Source of the DNA: an uncultured Ruminococcus sp.
GTDB lineage: Bacteria > Bacillota > Clostridia > Oscillospirales > CAG-272
Direction: 5' to 3'
Length of the DNA: 33,799 nucleotides
NCBI GenBank assembly: GCA_902797235.1
Contig: CADBSB010000038.1
Location: 1-33,799, forward strand
The position numbers were made by a program, and so were the translations under genes. Positions 24,054 to 32,321 of the stretch are shown piece after piece; the first letter of the stretch is position 1, and every line of letters starts with the position of its first letter. The notes beneath the pieces were generated by a model. The model was not told the origin of the DNA. It did no database searches and was given only the letters and a program-made list of their open reading frames with translations.

Positions 24054-26438
24054 ATGGAAACTGAAAACAGATTTAAAAAAGCCGCCGCAACGCTGCAATT
24101 CGATAAGATTTTGCAAATGCTTGCCGAATGCGCGTCAACGGACGGCGCAAAACAGCTCTGCCGTCAGACGGAGCCGTATACGGATATAAGAAAAATACAG
24201 GCGTTGCAAAACGAATGCTCGGATGCGGAGCGCTTATACATAGGCAAGGGCGAGCCGTCGTTCGGTTACGTCAAAGACGTGTCGCCGCTGCTCGACAGAG
24301 CGGAGAAGGGCGCCATGCTTTCACCCGCGGAGCTGCTCGACTGCGCCAACGTTTTAAGAACGGTACGCGGCGTTATTGAATATTATAAGACAGACCGCAA
24401 GTTCGAAACGTCGCTCGACGAGTATTTCGAGCGCCTGCAGCCCGACAAAGCGTTGGAGCGCGACATAACCTCCGCCATAATAAGCGAGGAGATGATAGCG
24501 GACGACGCAAGCCCGGAGCTGTCCGACATAAGGCGCAAAATAAAAAACGCTAACAATAAAATCAGAGAGACCCTGCAAAAATTCATAACCGGCGAAGCTT
24601 ACTCCAAATATTTGCAGGAAAACATAATAACGCTCAGAAACGGGCGCTACGTTATACCCGTCAAGGCGGAGCACAAAAACGAGATAAAGGGCCTCGTCCA
24701 CGACACGTCCTCCTCCGGCGCCACGCTGTTTATCGAGCCGATGGCGGCGGTCGACGCGAACAACGATTTGAAGGTGCTCGAGCGTGCGGAGAAGGCGGAG
24801 ATAGAAAAAATACTGTACGGCTTTTCCGCAAGGGTCGCAAACGTATCGGAGATAATAAAGCTCGATTACCTTAACCTCATCTGCCTCTCATACGCGTTCG
24901 CGCGCGGAAAACTGTCCGTGCGGATGGACGCGGTAAGACCGGAGTATTCGGACAAACGGCAGATAGTGCTGAACAAAGCGAGACACCCGCTGCTTGACCG
25001 CGACAAGGTCGTGCCGATAAGCGTTTCGATAGGCGACGGCGTCGATACGCTCGTCATAACCGGCCCGAACACGGGCGGCAAGACTGTGTCCGAAAAGACC
25101 GTCGGTCTGATGGTAATGATGGCGCAGTCGGGTCTTCACATCCCGTGCGCGGAGGGCAGTACGCTGTGCGTGTTCGACGGCATTTCCGCCGACATAGGCG
25201 ACGAGCAGTCTATCGAACAGTCGTTATCGACCTTCTCCTCTCATATGGTGAATATCGTCGATATCCTCGATAATTTAACTGATAAAACGCTCGTCATTTT
25301 CGACGAGCTCGGCGCCGGTACGGATCCCGTCGAGGGCGCGGCTCTCGCCGTATCGATACTTGAAGAGGTAAGATCGCACGGCGCGCTGTGTATTGCGACG
25401 ACGCATTACGCGGAGCTGAAAGCGTACGCGGTCGATACGGAGGGCGTCGTCAACGCCTGCTGTGAGTTCGACGTTGAGACGCTGATGCCGACGTACAGGC
25501 TGATAGTCGGTTCGCCCGGCCGCAGTAACGCCTTCGCCATAGCCGAAAAGCTCGGCCTGCCGAAAAACGTAATAGACCGCGCCTCGTATTCGATACAGGC
25601 GGACAGCAAGCGGTTCGAAAACGTCATATCCAAGCTTGAAGAACAGCGCGACGCGATGCTGAAAGCCAGAGAAGAGGCGGAGGCGGCGAAAAACGAGGCG
25701 AAAGCCCTGCGCGACAACGCAAAGGCGGAGACCGAAAAGGCGCTTGAAAAAGCGGAGGCGGAGCTTAACAAAGCGAAGGAGCAGGCGAGAAAAACCGTGG
25801 AATCCGCGCGCGCCTCGGCGGAGTTCATATACGCCGAGCTTGACCGCGCGAACAAAAAGAAATCAAAGGAAGAACGCGCCGAAGCGCTCGCTAAATCGAG
25901 AGCCGGCATAAAGGCTAAGCTCGACGAGTACGACAGCGAGCGGTACGACGAGCCGGACGACGATTACGAGCTGCCGCGCCTTCCCGAAATAGGCGAGCTC
26001 GTCTACGTAAGAAAGCTGAAAACGAATGCGACCGTAAGATCGGCGCCGGACAAAAACAACGTCATAGCGGTGGAAGCCGGAGCGCTCAAAATGAAGGTGT
26101 CGCTTAACGATATAAGGCTCGGCGAGGAATACACCGGCAAGGCGAACAAAAACAAAAAGGAAAAACCGAAAATAGTCGAAAGCGCGCCGAAAACGATAAG
26201 CTCCGACATAGACCTGCGCGGTATGAACGGGGAAGAGGCGTGGATAGTCGTTGACAGGTATATAGACGACGCGACGGTGTGCCACCTAAACCAGATCACG
26301 CTCATACACGGCAAGGGCACGGGCAAGCTGCGCGAGATACTTCGCAAGCGCCTCAAAGCCGACCGTCGCGTGGACAGCTTCCGCGACGGCGTGTACGGAG
26401 AGGGCGACAACGGCGTGACCGTCGTAAAACTGAAATGA
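24054..26438 (+). CDS. mutS2: MutS2 endonuclease / ribosome-rescue ATPase
   Basis: The 794-residue protein has the MutS core without the mismatch-recognition domain: lever helices (to ~300), Walker A GPNTGGKT (337-344), Walker B LVIFDELGAGTDPVEGAALA (~418), and an H-loop ATTHYAELK. A long Ala/Glu/Lys coiled coil (~520-625), a basic KOW-like linker, and a C-terminal Smr domain follow, with DLRGMNGEEAW (~717) and HGKGTGKLRE (from ~752). MutS2 limits recombination and, in Bacillus, acts on collided ribosomes. It lies 5 bases after recO. Length and all domains are normal. Confidence 0.96.
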   Translation: METENRFKKAAATLQFDKILQMLAECASTDGAKQLCRQTEPYTDIRKIQALQNECSDAERLYIGKGEPSFGYVKDVSPLLDRAEKGAMLSPAELLDCANVLRTVRGVIEYYKTDRKFETSLDEYFERLQPDKALERDITSAIISEEMIADDASPELSDIRRKIKNANNKIRETLQKFITGEAYSKYLQENIITLRNGRYVIPVKAEHKNEIKGLVHDTSSSGATLFIEPMAAVDANNDLKVLERAEKAEIEKILYGFSARVANVSEIIKLDYLNLICLSYAFARGKLSVRMDAVRPEYSDKRQIVLNKARHPLLDRDKVVPISVSIGDGVDTLVITGPNTGGKTVSEKTVGLMVMMAQSGLHIPCAEGSTLCVFDGISADIGDEQSIEQSLSTFSSHMVNIVDILDNLTDKTLVIFDELGAGTDPVEGAALAVSILEEVRSHGALCIATTHYAELKAYAVDTEGVVNACCEFDVETLMPTYRLIVGSPGRSNAFAIAEKLGLPKNVIDRASYSIQADSKRFENVISKLEEQRDAMLKAREEAEAAKNEAKALRDNAKAETEKALEKAEAELNKAKEQARKTVESARASAEFIYAELDRANKKKSKEERAEALAKSRAGIKAKLDEYDSERYDEPDDDYELPRLPEIGELVYVRKLKTNATVRSAPDKNNVIAVEAGALKMKVSLNDIRLGEEYTGKANKNKKEKPKIVESAPKTISSDIDLRGMNGEEAWIVVDRYIDDATVCHLNQITLIHGKGTGKLREILRKRLKADRRVDSFRDGVYGEGDNGVTVVKLK

Positions 26439-26474
26439 CACAAAAGAAGTTTGTAAAAAATTTCACATATAGAC

Positions 26475-26503
26475 TTTATTTATATATTTATATTTGATAT
26501 AAT
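26475..26503 (+). promoter_or_regulatory. Extended -10 promoter for the acidic-protein/rhaB/capA gene cluster
   Basis: TGATATAAT (26495/6-26503) is an extended -10 box; the -35 position holds the poor match TTTATT (26475-26480) 17 bases upstream. The ~50-base leader includes GGGG-TAATAT-CCCC (26517-26530), a 4-bp hairpin, then GAAAGGA. It marks the start of a new transcription unit after mutS2. Confidence 0.5.
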
Positions 26504-26552
26504 CACGACAAGATAAGGGGTAATATCCCCGAAGAAAGGATATATTGTTAAC

Positions 26553-26975
26553 ATGGCTGTTGGAAGATTTTATGATGAAATTGATGCGATAATCAATTCC
26601 ATGATAGATTATCTCGGAATTGAAGAGGACGACGATTATTTCGACGATCTTTTTGAAGACGGTATAGAGGAGGAGGACGACGATCTCATAGACGAGGATA
26701 TCTGCACTATGGAGGACGTCAACAAGTGCGGCGACATACTTGAAAGATATATCGACGAGCTCGTTGCCATCTCAAAGAAGCCGAACGACGCCGCAATAAT
26801 GAAATCCGTTGAAAACGCTGTCAAAAGACTTAACAAGCTCAACGAAAAGTGTGAGTGCGAGCTTATCGACTCCACGGTGAGCGACGATATCTGCGACTTC
26901 ATCCATAACGCCGCGGTCGAGGCGGGTCTTTCCGAGATCCCGGAAAACGTCTGCGACGAGTGGAGAGAATTTTAA
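26553..26975 (+). CDS. Small acidic protein of unknown function
   Basis: I do not recognise this 140-residue protein. It is soluble and highly acidic: residues 24-52 hold most of the Asp/Glu (for example EEDDDYFDDLFEDGIEEEDDD), followed by predicted helices with Lys-rich faces (ILERYIDELVAISKK, VENAVKRLNKLNEKC). Cysteines at ~51, 59, ~99, 101, ~113 and 134 are scattered. No membrane segment or signal is present. The nearest ribosome-binding site, AAAGGA, is 12 bases from the ATG, a long spacing. It is first in the unit with rhaB (30-base gap). The acidic patch could mimic nucleic acid or bind metal, but nothing in the context decides this. Confidence 0.75.
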   Translation: MAVGRFYDEIDAIINSMIDYLGIEEDDDYFDDLFEDGIEEEDDDLIDEDICTMEDVNKCGDILERYIDELVAISKKPNDAAIMKSVENAVKRLNKLNEKCECELIDSTVSDDICDFIHNAAVEAGLSEIPENVCDEWREF

Positions 26976-27005
26976 TCACGTAAAAAAACGAGGAGGACAT
27001 AAAAA

Positions 27006-28484
27006 ATGGCTGAACTTAAAATGCTTGCCATAGACTTAGGCGCGTCCAGCGGCCGCGGTATAATTGGCAGATTTGACGGAGAAAAACTAACATTAGAAGA
27101 AAATCACCGTTTTGCAAGCGAACCCGTTACGATAGCCGGCTCCTTCAACTGGGATATAATGCGTATATTCCATGAGATAAAGCAGGCGATAAACAAATGC
27201 GCTCTGTCCGCCGATAAGGACATAAAGAGCATAGGTATCGATACGTGGGGCGTTGACTACGGTCTGCTTGACAAAAAAGGCAAGCTTTTGACAAACCCCG
27301 TTCATTACAGAGACGAAAGAACGCTCAATATCCAGGATGAGGCGTTCAAGACCGTTTCCGCGAAAAAACTCTACGGCGCGACCGGTATCCAGTTCATGGA
27401 TTTCAACACCGTGTTCCAGCTCGTTGCGGAGCTGCGCGACAATCCCGAGCTCTGCGCTGCGGCGGATAAGCTGCTTTTCATACCCGACCTGTTGAACTAC
27501 TTCCTGACCGGCGTAAAGCACACGGAGTATTCGATAGCGTCAACGGGCGCTCTGCTCGACGCGAAAACGAGATCGTGGGCGTGGGATATAATAGACGCCT
27601 TCGGAATACCGAGAAAATGGTTCACCGATATACAGATGCCCGGCTCGATGGTCGGTCCGCTCCTTCCGTCGCTTCGTGAAGAGCTCGGCGACATAAACGC
27701 AAACGTCGTAAGCGTCGCGGCGCACGACACGGCCTCCGCCGTCGTCGCGGTTCCCGCTAAGGGCGATGATTTCGTTTACATTTCGTCGGGCACGTGGTCG
27801 CTCATGGGCACGGAGATACCGGAGCCGATAATAAGCGACGCGTCGTTCAAATACAACTTCACAAACGAGGGCGGTTACGCCGGCAGCATAAGATTCTTAA
27901 AGAACATAATGGGTCTGTGGATAGAGCAGGAATCCCGCCGCCAGTGGAAGCGCGAGGGCGTGTCCTACACGTTCGACGAGCTGTCCGATATGGCTATGGC
28001 GTCAAAGCCCTGCCAGTCCCTCATCAACCCGGACGATCCCGCGTTCGTCGCACCCGGCAATATGCCGAAGCGTATCTGCGAATACTGCGAGAAGACGGGT
28101 CAGCACGTTCCGGAAAACGTCGGCGAGATAGTCCGCGCGATATTCGATTCTCTGGCTCTCAGGTATAGATGGGCGGTAGAGGCGATAGACGATATGAAGG
28201 GCAAACGCACACCGTTCATCAACATCGTCGGCGGCGGCTGCAAGGAAGCTCCGCTCTGCCAGCTCTGCGCAGACAGCTGCGACAGACCCGTATACGCCGG
28301 CCCCGTTGAGGGCACCGCGATAGGCAACCTGCTCGTTCAGGCGATAGCCGCGGGCGAGATAAAAGACCTGCACGAGGCGCGCCACGTCATAAGAAACAGC
28401 TTTGAGATAAAAGAGTATCAGCCCAAGGGCAATAATGATATGTGGGATGAAGCCTACGGCAGATTCTTGCAGCTTATCAAATGA
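27006..28484 (+). CDS. rhaB: Rhamnulokinase-type FGGY sugar kinase
   Basis: The 492-residue kinase has the FGGY N-terminal phosphate motif LAIDLGASSGRG (res 7-18) and the ATP-binding C-terminal half. Segments specific to rhamnulokinases are seen: GIDTWGVDYGLL, YRDERT, GIQFMDFNTVFQL, YISSGTWSLMGTE, FTNEGGYAGSIRFLKNIMGLWIEQESRRQW, and GPVEGTAIGNLLVQA. RhaB makes L-rhamnulose-1-phosphate from L-rhamnulose. The usual GGGSQN is GGGCKEA here, so another ketose is possible. No rhaA, rhaD or rhamnose transporter is in the window. GAGGAGG precedes the ATG by about 8 bases; the stop overlaps the next gene (ATGA). Confidence 0.85.
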   Translation: MAELKMLAIDLGASSGRGIIGRFDGEKLTLEENHRFASEPVTIAGSFNWDIMRIFHEIKQAINKCALSADKDIKSIGIDTWGVDYGLLDKKGKLLTNPVHYRDERTLNIQDEAFKTVSAKKLYGATGIQFMDFNTVFQLVAELRDNPELCAAADKLLFIPDLLNYFLTGVKHTEYSIASTGALLDAKTRSWAWDIIDAFGIPRKWFTDIQMPGSMVGPLLPSLREELGDINANVVSVAAHDTASAVVAVPAKGDDFVYISSGTWSLMGTEIPEPIISDASFKYNFTNEGGYAGSIRFLKNIMGLWIEQESRRQWKREGVSYTFDELSDMAMASKPCQSLINPDDPAFVAPGNMPKRICEYCEKTGQHVPENVGEIVRAIFDSLALRYRWAVEAIDDMKGKRTPFINIVGGGCKEAPLCQLCADSCDRPVYAGPVEGTAIGNLLVQAIAAGEIKDLHEARHVIRNSFEIKEYQPKGNNDMWDEAYGRFLQLIK

Positions 28485-29827
28485 GAAATAAAGAAGATTC
28501 CCGCCGGTATATCCGGCGGGGGCTTTGCCTGTCGCTCTGCTTACTGTTCGCTCTGACCGCTCTTGTTTCATGTCAGAGCGGCGGCGGTGAGACGACGGCG
28601 GACACGATAACCGCGGATACGACGACCGTGCCGGATACGACGCGCGCCGTCATAACCGTGCCCGATACGCTGCCCGGCATCGATACCGATTCCGATACCG
28701 TGACGGAGAAAACGGGTCACGTCACCACCATGCCGCCCCAGAGGACGACGCCGGAGGTGACCGAGCCCCCGGCCGATCCCGTCAGGCTTTCGTTCGTCGG
28801 CATGGGCGACAACATAGTTTACAGAAGCACGTACAACCAGTCGTTGAAGGACGACGGAACGTATGACTTCAAGCCGAAATACAAGCGCGTCGAATCGTTT
28901 ATCAAGCAGGCGGACATCGCCTTCATAAACCAGGAAACGCCGATGTGCGGCGCAAAGTACGGCTATCACACGTACCCTCAGTTCAACACGCCGAACGAAA
29001 TGGGGTACGACCTTATATCGCTCGGATTCGATATCATCTCGTTTGCCAACAACCATATGGCGGACATGGGATACGAGAGCAGTACGTGCGTATCGGAAAT
29101 GATAGATTTCACGGACACGCTCGACGCGTTCATAATCGGGCTTTACCGTGACTTTGACGATTTTGAAAACATACGCGTTTATGAAAAAGACGGCGTAAAA
29201 ATAGCGTTTTTAGCATACACGTACGGTACGAACCTCTATCATCAGCAGACGGAAACGACCAAGATAAAAGGCGCGTATTTTCCGATATACGACGAGGATA
29301 CGATAACAAGGCAGGTCAAAAAGGCAAACGGTTTAGCCGACCTCGTCTTCGTTTCGATCCACTGGGGAACGGAAGATTCGCACAAGGTCAACGCCGAGCA
29401 GCAGAATCTGGCGCAGCTTATGGCGGACCTCGGCGTGGACGTCATTTTAGGCCATCATCCGCACGTCATTCAGAGAATTGAATGGCTGACGGGGATCGAC
29501 GGCAATAAAACGCTTTGCTATTACTCGCTCGGCAACGGCTTGAACGCTCAGGATTATTTAAGGAACATGGTCGGTATAACCGCGTCGTTCGATATAGTGA
29601 AGGACGAGGCGGGCGCAAGGATAGAAAACGCGTCCTGCATCCCCACCTTCAACGTTATGACGCCGTTATATAAGAACATAAGCATAATACCGTTAAACGA
29701 GCTGACGGACGAGATCTGCGAAAAGCATCACTGCAACAGCAAGGATCAGAAGGTCACCGTCAAAAAGGCGTACGACATAGTGAAAAACAACATAGACGCG
29801 GAGTTTTTATCCGATTATCTGAAATAA
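28481..29827 (+). CDS. CapA-family (PGA_cap) surface lipoprotein, copy 1
   Basis: The 448-residue precursor has a basic N-terminus, a hydrophobic helix (LCLSLCLLFALTALVSC) and a lipobox ending at C31, so it should be anchored outside the membrane. A Thr/Asp/Pro-rich spacer (~res 36-98) separates this from a calcineurin-like metallophosphatase domain of the CapA type: FVGMGDNIVY, FINQETPM, FANNHMADMG, VSIHWGTEDS and ILGHHPHVI. Such proteins take part in poly-gamma-glutamate synthesis or are phosphatases of unknown substrate. CapB and CapC are absent, so capsule formation is unlikely to be the role. It overlaps rhaB by four bases and is followed after one base by a paralogue. Confidence 0.88.
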   Translation: MRNKEDSRRYIRRGLCLSLCLLFALTALVSCQSGGGETTADTITADTTTVPDTTRAVITVPDTLPGIDTDSDTVTEKTGHVTTMPPQRTTPEVTEPPADPVRLSFVGMGDNIVYRSTYNQSLKDDGTYDFKPKYKRVESFIKQADIAFINQETPMCGAKYGYHTYPQFNTPNEMGYDLISLGFDIISFANNHMADMGYESSTCVSEMIDFTDTLDAFIIGLYRDFDDFENIRVYEKDGVKIAFLAYTYGTNLYHQQTETTKIKGAYFPIYDEDTITRQVKKANGLADLVFVSIHWGTEDSHKVNAEQQNLAQLMADLGVDVILGHHPHVIQRIEWLTGIDGNKTLCYYSLGNGLNAQDYLRNMVGITASFDIVKDEAGARIENASCIPTFNVMTPLYKNISIIPLNELTDEICEKHHCNSKDQKVTVKKAYDIVKNNIDAEFLSDYLK

Positions 29828-29828
29828 T

Positions 29829-31202
29829 ATGAAAAAAAGAGCAATTATCATAACTGCAATAATACTTCTTCTCACTCTTTGCGGCTGCGCCGAGGATACG
29901 CCGTATATACCCGTATCCACGACGACGCGCGAGGTAGTGACCGCGCCCGCGCCGGAAACGCTCTCTCCGATCGATTTGTCAGGCGATACGACCGGTACGC
30001 CGGATGAAACGACGGGATCGCCCGTAACGGAGCCCGGCACGTCGTCGGATACGACGGCGGAACCGCCCTCGACGACGGACACGGACAAGCCCGTGACGAC
30101 GGCCGCGGAGGAGACGACGAAGAAAACGGATACGCCCGCGGGGACTTCCGCTTCATTCCTGTTCTGCGGCGACAATCTGGTGCACGACGCGGTGATAAAC
30201 AACGCTAAAACGTACGCTCGGGGAACGGGGAAGACTTATAACTTCTTACCGATTTACGACGCGGTCGCGGATATTATCAAAAAAGCCGACTGCGCCGTGA
30301 TAAACCAGGAATCGCAGATCGCCGGCAGCGCCGGCAGTATCGGCGGTTATCCGCGTTTCAACACGCCGGAGCAAATGGGCGAGGATCTTATAACGCTCGG
30401 CTTTGACGTTGTGGCGCTCGCAAACAACCATATGCTCGACAACAAGACGGCGGGACTTAAAAACTGCATAAACTATTGGAAAACAAAGTCCGTCCTCACC
30501 GTCGGCGCGTATGAGAGCAAATCCGATTACGAAAACATACGCGTGCTCGAGGTGAACGGCATAAACGTCGCGTTCTTGAACTACACGGAAATGACGAACA
30601 GCGACAGACGCGCCGAGGACGGATATATAACGCCCCTGCTCGATAAGGAAACGGTGAAGCGCCACGTTGAGGCGGCGAAAAAAGTCGCGGACGTCGTGGT
30701 GGTAATGCCGCACTGGGGCAAGGAAGGCAGCTTTTCCGTAACGTCAAACCAGAAGACGTACGCGGAGCTGTTTGCAAAATGCGGCGTCGATATCGTCGTC
30801 GGTATGCACAGCCACGTTGCCGGAAAAATGGAGTATATAAACAGACCCGACGGCAAAAAGATGCTTTGCGTATATTCCCTCGGCAACTTTGTGTCTACGA
30901 TGGAATACGCGGAGGATATGGTCGGATATATGCTTTCGTTCGACCTCGTAAAGACGGACAGCGGCTATGAATGTAAAAACGTAAAGGTCATACCCACGGT
31001 CACGTACTTTACTTACACCTCGTCGATGAAGCTTGAGGACAGGAACAATCTCAAACTGTACCTGTTATCCGACTTTACGGACGAGCTTGCCGCAAAGCAC
31101 GCGTATAACCACCATGAAAGCAAGACTATAAGAGTCAAAGAATTAAAGAAGTTTATTTCCGATAACGTTCCGGCTGAATTTCTGCCGGATTACCTGAAAT
31201 AG
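29829..31202 (+). CDS. CapA-family (PGA_cap) surface lipoprotein, copy 2
   Basis: The 457-residue precursor begins MKKRAIIITAIILLLTLCGC, with the lipobox Cys at C20, then a Thr/Pro/Asp/Glu-rich spacer to ~res 105. The CapA domain follows: LFCGDNLVHDAV, INQESQI, ANNHMLDNK, VMPHWGKEGS and VGMHSHVAGKME. It shares long stretches with copy 1 (FNTPEQMGEDLITLGFDVVALANNHM; the ending VPAEFLPDYLK), so the pair arose by tandem duplication. The last His motif is HSH in place of HPH. The two may work together on one surface substrate. The next gene starts 14 bases later. Confidence 0.88.
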   Translation: MKKRAIIITAIILLLTLCGCAEDTPYIPVSTTTREVVTAPAPETLSPIDLSGDTTGTPDETTGSPVTEPGTSSDTTAEPPSTTDTDKPVTTAAEETTKKTDTPAGTSASFLFCGDNLVHDAVINNAKTYARGTGKTYNFLPIYDAVADIIKKADCAVINQESQIAGSAGSIGGYPRFNTPEQMGEDLITLGFDVVALANNHMLDNKTAGLKNCINYWKTKSVLTVGAYESKSDYENIRVLEVNGINVAFLNYTEMTNSDRRAEDGYITPLLDKETVKRHVEAAKKVADVVVVMPHWGKEGSFSVTSNQKTYAELFAKCGVDIVVGMHSHVAGKMEYINRPDGKKMLCVYSLGNFVSTMEYAEDMVGYMLSFDLVKTDSGYECKNVKVIPTVTYFTYTSSMKLEDRNNLKLYLLSDFTDELAAKHAYNHHESKTIRVKELKKFISDNVPAEFLPDYLK

Positions 31203-31216
31203 GAAAGGTATCAAAA

Positions 31217-32254
31217 ATGTCGTTACTCTTGAATGAAATATGCGAACAGCCGGTAGTTTTAAAGGCGCTTGCCGCAAAAAACGCGGTGACCGTAAAGACT
31301 GTCGCGGAGGAGTACAGAAAAAGAGGGCTTGACGGGATATATTTCGCCGCCCGCGGCACGTCCGACCACGCCTGCGTTTACGCGCAGTATCTGTTCGGCA
31401 TAACGGCGGGCATACCGTGCGCTCTCGGCACGCCGAGCGTGATAACGAAATACGGTGCAAAAATGAAATTCGGCACGGACCTCGTCATAGGCGTATCTCA
31501 GTCCGGCAAGGCGGAGGACGTGCTTGAAGTGTTGAAGCAGGCGAACAGCCAGGGCTGTCTTACCGTCGCCGTGACGAACGACGAGGAATCGCCGATGGCA
31601 AGAGAGGCGAAGTATCATCTTTACTGCGCCGCCGGACCCGAGATAAGCATTGCGGCGACAAAGACGTTCACCGCGCAGATGTACCTTTTAGCGCTGTTGT
31701 GCGCGGAGCTGTCCGATAATGACGATCTGAGAGCACAGCTTGCCGGCATACCGGACGACGTGGCGGATTTACTCAAATACGCGCCGCCCGCGCTTGAAGC
31801 AAAGCTCGTAAGGTACAGATACCTGACAAACGCGTTCATTTTGGGCAGAGGGCTCGAATATCCGATAGCGCTTGAAGGAGCCTTGAAAATACTTGAAACC
31901 AACTGCATAAAAATGAAAGGCGCGGCGATCAGCGATTTCTATCACGGACCGATAGCGCAGATAGCGGACGGCGACCTCGTCATAGTGATTTCGAGCAGAG
32001 GCGCCACGAGCGACGACGACAGGATGATGATAGACCGCCTGCACGAGATAGGCGCGGAGGTCTTCGTTATCACGAATGACGAGGAGCTTTATAAATCGGA
32101 AAAATTCGGTATCTTAACGCCGGAGGGCGGAAAATATACCGTGCCGTTTCTGTTCGCCGTATGCGTTCAGGTGTTCGCGTACGAGCTGACGGTCATACGG
32201 GGTATAGACCCGAATAAATCGAAGGTCTTAAAGAAGATCACAATTACAAAATAA
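31217..32254 (+). CDS. Double-SIS sugar-phosphate isomerase/deaminase (GlmS isomerase-like; possible NagB-II)
   Basis: The 345-residue protein is the isomerase half of glucosamine-fructose-6-phosphate synthases without the glutaminase domain. Two SIS domains are seen: FAARGTSDHACVYAQYLF with VIGVSQSGKAEDVLEVL and ISIAATKTFTAQ (to ~160), then LGRGLEYPIALEGALKILE with AISDFYHGPIAQI (~200-335). Stand-alone members include fructoselysine-6-phosphate deglycases and GlcN-6-phosphate deaminases (NagB-II/AgaS type). With nagA elsewhere in the window, deamination of GlcN-6-P to fructose-6-P is a reasonable guess, but the substrate cannot be fixed from motifs. GAAAGG lies 9 bases before the ATG. It lies between capA copy 2 and the PRPP-synthetase-like gene. 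Confidence 0.8.
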   Translation: MSLLLNEICEQPVVLKALAAKNAVTVKTVAEEYRKRGLDGIYFAARGTSDHACVYAQYLFGITAGIPCALGTPSVITKYGAKMKFGTDLVIGVSQSGKAEDVLEVLKQANSQGCLTVAVTNDEESPMAREAKYHLYCAAGPEISIAATKTFTAQMYLLALLCAELSDNDDLRAQLAGIPDDVADLLKYAPPALEAKLVRYRYLTNAFILGRGLEYPIALEGALKILETNCIKMKGAAISDFYHGPIAQIADGDLVIVISSRGATSDDDRMMIDRLHEIGAEVFVITNDEELYKSEKFGILTPEGGKYTVPFLFAVCVQVFAYELTVIRGIDPNKSKVLKKITITK

Positions 32255-32321
32255 CCAAGCGACCGGGGCGTGTGCGACGGTACGCTTTCGGGAAAATAAT
32301 AACGTCGGGAAACGGGATCAT

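Noticed and set aside
29829..31202. Frameshifted or degenerate copy of the first CapA gene
   Set aside because: The second copy is full length with its own lipobox and all metal motifs, so it is a paralogue, not a pseudogene.
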